64,000 nucleotides of DNA from Tretioscincus oriximinensis. Taxonomy: Eukaryota; Chordata; Lepidosauria; Squamata; Gymnophthalmidae. Of the stretch, positions 56,201-64,000 are shown in pieces. Every line of letters begins with the position of its first letter. Position 1 is the first letter of the stretch. A program made the translations under genes and the position numbers. The stretch is from contig JAJVDF010000210.1 in NCBI GenBank assembly GCA_022410635.1, positions 689,990 to 753,989 on the forward strand, written 5' to 3'. Below the pieces are notes generated by a model. That model made no database searches, had not been told where the DNA came from, and saw only the letters and a program-made list of their open reading frames with translations.

Positions 56201-57504
56201 GCATATCTTGATCTACATATGAAAGACAATGTACACAACAGAATGCATGTAAGCAATATTCACTCAGGAATATATTTGCAGCTGACAACAATGGAAGCAA
56301 TCAGCTACAATCTAGAAACAGGAAGATTTGTTCTTTCTTGGAAGGGAATTAACTAATTCAGCAATTAGAAGCTAAGTTTGTAGGCAGTATTGCTATGCAA
56401 GTCAGCAAATAATGGAAGTCTTTATTTGTTTCCTGCTAAGTGTTGTGTTACAGGAAACGTGTTCACAGGAATGATGCATTTTCCTGAAAATGGCAGCCCA
56501 CATTAAATACTTCCATGGACCCCCAAGTGNGATTGGGGCAAAGCCAAAGATGACAACCAAGAACCTATGAGGACTGAATCCCAGTGACCTTCCATTCTAC
56601 TCTCCTTTTTTGGTGAGAAATATTCTTTGAGAGAGTACTGAATTGCTTTGACATGGCATGTTTCAAACTTGGCCAATTAAAGGGAATCAAGAGGAGAAAA
56701 TTCTATATCAGGCCAAATGACCTAAGAGGACCTTTTCATCCACCCTGAATTGCTTAGTTCTATAATTGCCCAACTTCCTTCCTAATCGGAACAGACCCTT
56801 TTCATCGGTTGTTCTAAAGACATTGGCACCGTTCTATTGCTCCTAGCACTTTTTGCTTTCTTAATGTTTCATGAGTGTTGATAGTAGAGGCATGGCTTTT
56901 TTCCAAAAACGTGGTCTAAATCATTAAGAATGAAAGTGGGGAGATGCTTCTGAGCTTTGTAATAATAATACTATTACCGTTACTATATGGAATTTTCCTT
57001 TCCCTCCCTCCCTTCCAGGCAAGCTCTGTTTAAAAAGGAAAAAAAAAATAAAGAATGATGCATACCTGTGGAAAACAAACAAATGTTGCTCCCCAGCTCT
57101 AAGACTTCATTTGCATACCCTTTTGCATCTAGAAGGTTAGATGGAATTGGGCTGAGCTGCTTAGCTTTGTAGTTTGACATCCAAAGCTCTGGGGCTTTGC
57201 CTGTATACCTTGCTGCCTACTGACAGGATGAAATTGTGCAAGAATTGTCTTCTTTGATTCCATAAGGACAACACAGGTCAACAAGATCAGCTGAGAATGA
57301 CAGGTGGGTAGGATCCTCAGGGACATGACAGCAGGGTTCTACCAGGAGGCTGACAACCCTTTTGCTGTCACGGAGAAATGAGGGCTTTGGGGAACGAGGG
57401 CAACTGACTTTAGAAGAGGAAAGCTCTTTCTTGGAAGAAACCAATTTCTTATCAGGCAAGCAGGTTGGTTTTCTTACACCAGAGACTCCTAATAGCATTT
57501 AATA
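53291..57504. other. Unannotated sequence
   Basis: No gene is recognisable over 4.2 kb. The longest frame (153 codons with one ambiguous codon, 53549-54010) shows no conserved motif. The segment 54235-54340 resembles 26620-26750. No further repeat is named. Confidence 0.35.
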
Positions 57505-57735
57505 ACATATTAATAACATTATTTATAATGCCCCTTTCACCAAAGGGCAGTTCACATAGCTTTTGATGCTTGCCCCACAACGGGCACCCTGTGAAATAGG
57601 TGAGATCAAAAGAGCTCTAAAGAACTGTGACTGGACCAAGGTCACCCAGTTGACTCCATGGAGGAGTATGGAATCAAATCAGGAGATTGCCAGAAAAGAG
57701 TCCAATATTCTAACCATTACACAAAAGTCTTCTCC
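57505..57735 (-). repeat. CORE/MIR-type SINE
   Basis: ATTTATAATGCCCCTTTCAC, GTGAAATAGGTGAGATCAAA, GACCAAGGTCACCCAGTTGA and ATTCTAACCATTACACAAAA run in reverse from tail to head. The tail is of the 'ataaat' type, unlike the TTC-tailed copies at 46012 and 50302. Confidence 0.75.
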
Positions 57736-59217
57736 AGGGAGAGCAGGGCATATCAAATGGCAGTGTGTGTTGTGGATGTGCTTACAACATGGTGCCTGAC
57801 CTGTCTTATAAGATGTTTCCAGATATATAATATGACATCTAGATAGGTTGCTAGACAATGCTGGGGAGAAATCAGTGCCCATGATGCATATAGCCCCAGT
57901 GAGATCTTGAAAAATAGTTGGATAGTCCTGCATCAAATCGTGAGCAGGAAGATAGAAGCCACAACTTCAAAGTTAGCATTTTTGTAGTGCTATCTGTTCC
58001 ATGCAGATGAGAAGCTAGGCAGGCAGGATTGCAACAATCTCAAAATGTAGGGTAGAAGCTTTGCAAAAACTGGATACAGTGACCATACAGCTGTACACCA
58101 TCTGTAACAAGCAGTCATGGATGGAGCCCAGATTGGCTGATTTGAAAAGAATGGTTGGAAAAAAAAGAAAAAGGAAAATGCCTCTAAAGTTACAACCATT
58201 CATTGTTTTTTGACACAAAGAACACTTCAGTGATTGAATGTCTTCCTCTCCTACATTGGGTGCCTCTGTTTTCATGCTGACTCTTCAAAAAGCAACTCTA
58301 ACAAGATTCGGAGGAAGCCTTTGATGGCTGAATTTATTTCAGCTAAAGATGTTGTTACTACTGCCTGCTGGAACAGAACAGTGAGAATTTACTGGATGAT
58401 TCAGATAAACTGATACAAACGCAGGACAAATGTATTTGCAATAGAACTGTGGTTTTTCAAACATCTGGGATGTTTAATTCTAATTTAGAAGGATTCATTT
58501 GCTTTCTTTTCTTTTAATTCAGTTGCTTCCAAAGCACACATTCCTGAACCTTTGGACATTGTGGATCAAAATGTGCAATTCACAATGTGGTCAGAAGAGA
58601 ACTTGGCACTGTCTGTGCAGTAGAAAAGAAATATGTAATACAGTAAAAGGCTAATGTGCCCCCTGATGACACACTTTTAATAAGGCAATCAGGTGTTGGT
58701 AAGAGACGAAGAAGAGAGGAAAGGAAGGAGGTGGTCTGTCCTTTGCTCTATTTCTCACCAGCTATGAGAAATATCAAAGCTTTAACTTAGATACCATCAG
58801 GCAGGCAGGAGAGGGGACAATGGAATGCCCCATTGTTCTGTTTCTTGCAAGCAGGGTTAAGGGGGACCTGAGGCAGGGTAGGGTGGTAAATAGGTGGGTG
58901 TGATTGTGGGAAAGGGAGGACGAGAAGGAGAGAGGGAGGAAGCAAATGAGCCAAACCTCATTTTGCTTGTGTATGCGTATTTATATATTGTTGAATACAC
59001 CATCTTAGTACCAAGTCCTGCTTGACTGCATGGATATCTGTCATATCTTCTTCCTCATTCACTAAGGAATCAGATGAGGAGGACCCTGCTAATCCTAAAT
59101 CTCTGGCCACAGACTTACCAGAAGCTTCCGAAACAAGGGCAGAAGTCCCCGAGACCACAGTTGAGGAATGAAAGGAATGGATTTGTTTATTACACCAGGG
59201 ACTCTTAATAATAATAT
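57736..59217. other. Unannotated sequence
   Basis: A purine-rich GGA tract lies near 58915-58945. No gene or named repeat. Confidence 0.4.
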
Positions 59218-59385
59218 TAACATTTATTTATTTATTTCTCCAAAGGGGCAGCTCACATGAGTGTAATGGTTAGAATATTGGACTCCTATCTGGCAATCTC
59301 CTGGTTTGATTCCACATTCCTCTATGGAGTCAACTGGGTGACCTTGGTCCAGTCACAGTTCTTTAGAATGCTCTGTTTTAAGAAA
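59218..59385 (+). repeat. CORE/MIR-type SINE, rearranged
   Basis: A reversed tail piece (AACATTTATTTATTTATTTC, CCAAAGGGGCAGCTCACATG) is joined at about 59256 to a forward head and CORE (GAGTGTAATGGTTAGAATAT, GGTTTGATTCC, TGGGTGACCTTGGTCCAGTC). Head and tail are in opposite orientation, so this is either two copies joined or an inversion. Confidence 0.7.
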
Positions 59386-60751
59386 GCATTAANAATTTTT
59401 TTTACTCATGTTTCCTTTTAATAACTTGTGTTTCCTCTATTTCAAATGCTCTATTTTCTATTGCTGAGGTGGGTTTAAATTTATTAGGGTTATCTTCGCT
59501 AGCTTTTTTTATGCCCTAAAAGCAAAGGGCAATAATCAGGCACACTTTTGATCTGTCATTAATTTGAAAGGGAATGACTCTGAATGGCACCTGAGTTTGT
59601 NCCCTTATCATCCCCACCTACAGATTCTGTTTGGATTTTTGGTCCCCACAATTCCTTTGTGCAGCATCAATGAAGAGACTTGCATATTTTCCTCTTTCCT
59701 CCTCCACAGTTTCTGTCCATTCTGATCTGTGATTGGATGCAGCAGTCCCCTCCCAAGCTCAAAATCCCAGTTTCCCAGAGTTGTGCAAAGGAGATTGGCA
59801 AAGAAAAAATAACGGTGAGAACAGCTGGAGAGAAGCAAGTACTGCTTGCTTCCAAACTCTTCCCAAAGCAGATTTTCTCTAGGTTCCAGTTCCCTCTGTA
59901 TTACACTGGCCTTATGACTGTGATCTTGGCCTCTCATCTGTCTCTCCCTGTCATTTCACCATGATCCAGGGACACTTAGCTAAAGCAGAAGGTACACCAA
60001 GAAGGACATGGAGGTTGTGTTTTGGCTTTCTTGATAAAAAAAAATCTGATTTCTCCAGTTAGCCACTATATTCTACTTCTATCATCAATGCATCACCCTA
60101 AATGTCTATGAAATTATGAAGCAGGCCAACATGATAAAAGGCCAATTGAAGAAGAAAAGACAAATGTGTCTTTAGAACAATCGAGGGATGGTTCTCCTTT
60201 GTTTGACCTTCTTGTGGATGAGCCACGTTACTTCACTGTGATATGGCAATAATCTTTGATTTTCTTCCCTCTTGCTTTTATTGGGAAGGCTTGATGGATG
60301 TTCAATATTTTCCTCACTATTGCTCTGCAATTTATTGCTGCCAAGCCCCACTGGCAATTTGGAGTGTCATCTTTGGTGTATCAGCTTTCTAACCCCAGCC
60401 TCCTTGCTNCCACGAGAGAGCTGCAATCTACAGACTTGTACCTGCTCTGATCTATACCTGTGTACAAGAGAAAGGAACCACAAGTTCTTTTTTCTCTTTG
60501 AGAATTCTGGGAATGTGTGTGTGTGCATTTTNGGGAAAGGCTCTGCACCTGCGACTAGATATTATTTGGAAGAATTTCAGGGCCTGTAGGAGGAACAGCA
60601 GCAGGAACAGGAAATGATAAACNCAGGAAGAGGGAAGGAGGAACATGAAGGGGAGGAGGAAGAGTAAACTAGAACCCCCTCCCTTCCTAGTTCATTAAAC
60701 TCAGATAATGGGCTTATTCCACAGTTGCATTTTTTGTGATCAAGTCTGTTT
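59386..60751. other. Unannotated sequence
   Basis: A purine-rich GGA/GAA/CAG tract lies at about 60590-60666. Nothing else is nameable. The frames at 59608-59964 on both strands are anonymous. Confidence 0.4.
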
Positions 60752-61075
60752 ACATAAGAACATAAGAGGAGCCATACTGAATTGGGCCGGAGCCCATCCA
60801 TTCCAGCATTCTGTCTCACACAGAGGCCCACCAATTGCACCTGGGCAGTCTGCAACAGAAGAAGTCAAAATCTTCAACTGATCTCAACACCCTGCAAAGG
60901 GTATTTCAGGAATACTGCCTGTTGTTCCATCTCAGAGGCAGTATCAAGTCATCCAACTTAGTAGCTGTTTATATCCTTGGCTTCCATGAACCTGTCTAAT
61001 CCTGTCTTAAAGCTATCCAGGCTGCTAGCTACCANTACCTCTTCTGGAAGTAAATTCCGAAGGCTGATGACCTTA
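60752..61075 (-). repeat. CR1-like LINE 3' end, older subfamily
   Basis: It starts ACATAAGAACATAAGAGGAG and passes ACACAGAGGCCCACCAATTG and TTAAAGCTATCCAGGCTGCT to TAAATTCCGAAGGCTGATGA. Of the 'CCAATTGCA' subfamily, like 51657-52003. Confidence 0.85.
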
Positions 61076-62539
61076 CATTACGGATATGCAAAATGCCATT
61101 GTCAATAAAGCATTTGAAGCAATGATCATACTTTTTTACATAACCCTTAGGTAAGGTAAACACTTGCCTCCATTCATCATATCTTATTCTCTCTCTCTCG
61201 ATCAACATGTTTGCACTTGTCTGTATTTGTAATAGAAGCTCTCTAAATCAATTGAATAGTGTTTTATTCCAGACAGGGAAAATCCTATCAGGATTACGAG
61301 TAGATCATGACATCGAAATCTACTGAGGAACCAGAGACACCAAATCTGGAAGATAAAGGTATGACTTTCAGATATGAAGTGGTATAAAAATTCTAATTAA
61401 TTAATTAACCAAAAGATGAGGGATTTGTTTGGTGGCCAATCTCAATNTGCTGCCATCGATGACCAATGAGATCCTTGGAAAACCAAACTAGAACTGTCCA
61501 ATGAAAGATGAGCTCTTTTTGCTTCAGAGACTACAAAGCTTTTAGGTGTTTCTTTGAAACACTTTTCCCCCCTTGAAAAGAGAGATCCTTTGGAAAGAAA
61601 TACACCCAGCCTAATTAATTCAGTCCTCAAACTATAATCTGAAATCACACTGCTCCAGGAAAACCAGGATTAGTATTTATATCAATATTTGTAACTGGAT
61701 GCTGCCNTAAGAAAATTTTGTTCAGGTCTTCTCATTCTTGAGTGTGCAAATAATGAGCTACAACTCTAAGCTGAAGGTTTTAATAAAATACACAGACTAT
61801 CTGTCAGTCACAATGAAAATTTGATGCACAAAGCAATATGTTAAATGTGGAACCTATGAGACTATGTCACTAAGGCTGAAAGCCAGATAATTGGCATAGC
61901 TACGCTGAGTGAACAGAATTGCCTCCTTACAATAGATTCACTCCACTCCAGAATAATTTGCGGATGTGTGGATTTCTAAGGTCAAAAGGAGAATGACACT
62001 GAATATAGCAGCAAAAGTCAAATTTAGCTATTTAGATAGCCAGCAAGCATAACTGAAGCTTTTTGGAATATTTCATCAAGAAAATGTATATAAAAGTGAG
62101 GAGAAATAAGGGTGAGAAATGTGAAATAAGTAGATAAATGTTAGACTAGGGAAGACATGGAATACCCAGCGTAGCTTTGTTAAAAAACAAACAAACNAAT
62201 GAATGATTTTGAAAATACCTCTCAGTAAATGGAAGTTGAAGAAATTTGAAATGAATTCTGTGGGGCTATTTAGCTCAATTNAAGTAAATCTTAAGTAAAA
62301 TAGGAGTCAGCAAAAGGAAGGCATAAAGTTTGTTCTTCTCTGTCCTGGGTCAGAATTCATGCCGAAAGAGACTGAGATAAGACTCCATGTCAATTTTCTG
62401 AAATAAGAGAACAACAAAACTAATATGCAGTATCTGCTGATAGGATTTACTGTCTAATAATGTGCTGGATAAATTCCCTATTATTGTTTTCTTTTCAAAC
62501 TCAGTTCACAGCTTTTCTACATTTACTGTTGCCAGACTC
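61076..62539. other. Unannotated AT-rich sequence
   Basis: No gene or repeat recognised. Confidence 0.4.
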
Positions 62540-62578
62540 GACTCCGGCGGTCTCTTCCAACCCTATGGTTCTATGACT
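62540..62578 (+). repeat. CR1 3' terminal fragment
   Basis: GGTCTCTTCCAACCCTATGG and TTCTATGA are the standard last 35-40 bases of CR1. Confidence 0.65.
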
Positions 62579-63059
62579 TGTTAATCCAGATAATTGCATC
62601 ACTGTCCACTTGCTGGCCCTCTACAGTGGCCCATGCAATGATCCCAAAGGTCAAATGAGGTTCAAAGCTNCTCTTTATGGCTTCTGAAGTTTTAGAAACA
62701 AAGCTTCCTATTCTAGGAGCTTCTGGGGAACCTATTTCAGTATTGTTCTTTGAAATGGAGCCTGATAGCTAGGGATGTGGGCATATACTTTCTGTATGCC
62801 TTCATTTTCCAGAATAGGGTGCTGGGTCCAAACATTATATCCCAACATCAAAGTATACTGATCATCCAGAACATGACATAATCTGGAACATCCTCATCAG
62901 CATCACAGCACTAGTCCATAACACCAGCCCTTCCACTGATCCCAAAGTTCATAGGAGCTTCAAAGCAGGTCCCTACAGACTCTGAAGAATTAGGAACAAA
63001 GATTATGGTATTATGATTAGTCAGGTGGATTAGCAAATGGGTGTGGAAAAGAATTTTCA
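62579..63059. other. Unannotated sequence
   Basis: The words 'GATCCCAAAGGTCA...GAGGTTCAAAGC' (62640) and 'GATCCCAAAGTTCATAGGAGC' parts (62939) recur about 300 bp apart with 'TCTGAAG' following, which hints at an old tandem duplication. No gene seen. Confidence 0.3.
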
Positions 63060-63445
63060 CCAGGTGAAGAAAATATACCAGAAGAATTTCCACGTCATGA
63101 NTCAGCCTGTGCTACCAGATGTGGAAGAGGAGGAAACAGGGGACACCATTGAACTAAGGNTGGGGATGCAGAGCAGGGAATTCCTGCAGGATCAGAGCCA
63201 GAGGAATTAATGGGCAGAATGGCTGGAGATGTACAGCCAGGGATTCTGCAATCCACATCTGCCACTGACATTCCCCAGCCTTCAAGGAAGCCTCTGCCAC
63301 CTGTCTCTCCCACCTCATCCCCAGAACCTCAGGAGCAGCAAAGGACTTGGCTGAGGGTCACCCTTCAACAAAGACGCAGCAATAGCCTGGCTGCTATGGG
63401 GAGAGATGGTCTAGGGGAGAAGTCTTTGCAGGATCGCGGCTGAGA
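63060..63445 (+). repeat. GC-rich, Pro/Ser/Gln-rich open segment, possible LTR-element piece
   Basis: The composition differs from the surroundings: CAG- and CCT-rich, with a 77-codon frame (63210-63443) rich in Pro, Ser, Gln and Arg. The style resembles LTR-region sequence of squamate retrotransposons and the block at 31994-32266. No LTR ends, primer site or enzyme motif are visible. Confidence 0.25.
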
Positions 63446-63477
63446 GAGAACAGCTGCAGGGGATGGTTACTTGGAAC

Positions 63478-64000
63478 AAAAGAACATANGAAGAGCCATA
63501 CTGGATCAGGCCACAGCCCATCAAGTCCAGAACTGTGTGTTACCCAGAGGCAAACCAGATGCACCTGGGCAGTCCGAACAGAGGAAAGCAAAATATGCTC
63601 CTGTTCATGACTCCCTGCAAATGGTATCTCAGGAGTCCTGCCTGTTGCTCCATCCAGGAGGCAACATCCAGACATCCCATCCTAGTATCCATTTATACCC
63701 TTGGTTTCCATAAACCTGTCTAGTCCTGTCTTGAAACTATCCAACCTGTTAGCTACCACTACCTCTTCAGGAAGTAAATTCCACAGGCCGATGACCCTCT
63801 GGGTGAAAAAATACTTTCCTTTGTCTGTTCTCACTTTTCTACCCAACAGTTTTAAGGAGTGCCCTCTGGTCCTTGTGTTGTGTGATAGAGAAAACATTTT
63901 TTTCTCTATTCACCCTGTCCATCCCACGCATGATTCTGTACACTTCAATCAGATCACCTCTCAGACGTTGCCTTTCAAGGCTGAAGAGGCCCAGACGTTG
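63478..64000 (-). repeat. CR1-like LINE 3' end with intact terminal coding stretch, runs off the window
   Basis: It is the longest copy of the family here. On the minus strand a 71-codon stretch (63682-63897) is open and contains KGKYFFTQRVIGLWNLLPEE and SFKTGLDRFMETKGING, the carboxy terminus of a CR1-clade ORF2. Upstream coding sequence continues to the window edge (AACGTCTGGGCCTCTTCAGC side). The 3' end is AGAACATANGAAGAGCCATA in plus orientation, with only one terminal octamer left. The reverse transcriptase core, if present, lies outside the window. Confidence 0.88.

Overview
This is a stretch of vertebrate nuclear DNA that is intergenic or intronic. It is AT-rich, carries scattered single ambiguous bases (n), and contains no open reading frame or exon chain that I can assign to a host gene. 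The repeat content points to a sauropsid, most likely a squamate reptile (lizard or snake). It includes many CR1-clade LINE 3' ends with the 8-bp terminal repeat TTCTTATG, a broken L2 LINE, tRNA-derived SINEs of the CORE/MIR type with an L2-like tail, an L1-like 3' end, and several DNA-transposon miniatures. The organism call is an inference from repeat families recalled from memory.

Layout. 0-9 kb: mostly unrecognised sequence with a SINE fragment, a 109-bp hairpin (4805-4913), a CR1 tail, a diverged dispersed repeat (5357-5715), a Tc1-like remnant (6345-6500), a foldback element and two oppositely oriented CR1-like ends. 9-20 kb: two adjacent hAT-like miniature elements (11414-12158), several CR1-like copies, and a nearly identical 764-bp direct duplication (12951-13714 and 18513-19277). 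20-26 kb: a quiet unique-looking interval, another hAT-like element, then the largest coding remnant, a frameshifted L2 reverse transcriptase (23699-24868), apparently inserted in another retroelement. 26-35 kb: colliding SINEs with a long GAA microsatellite, a TA-flanked miniature element (29754-29932), an LTR-like region, and near-complete members of two SINE types. 35-46 kb: a CR1 nested in an older CR1-like element, a long hAT-like element carrying paired octamer motifs, a cluster of three palindromic elements, a Tc1-type hairpin, an L1-like 3' end and a 210-bp CTT tract. 46-64 kb: more SINEs, a foldback element with a perfect 8-bp target duplication, two tandemly placed CR1-like copies, the second copy of the dispersed repeat, and a CR1-like element running off the right edge.

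The most coherent new observation is one family of non-autonomous DNA elements, six copies here, with ends related to TAGGCTGACCAGAT. Four or five copies are flanked by 8-9 bp direct repeats, which indicates the hAT superfamily. The family has a long asymmetric form carrying a near-palindromic pair of ATTTGCAT/ATGCAAAT octamers and a short foldback form made from one end repeated in inverted orientation. A second theme is a set of SINEs with unrelated tRNA-like heads but one shared 3' tail ending in (TTC)n.

All alignments were done by eye. Repeat boundaries are approximate unless a target duplication is stated.
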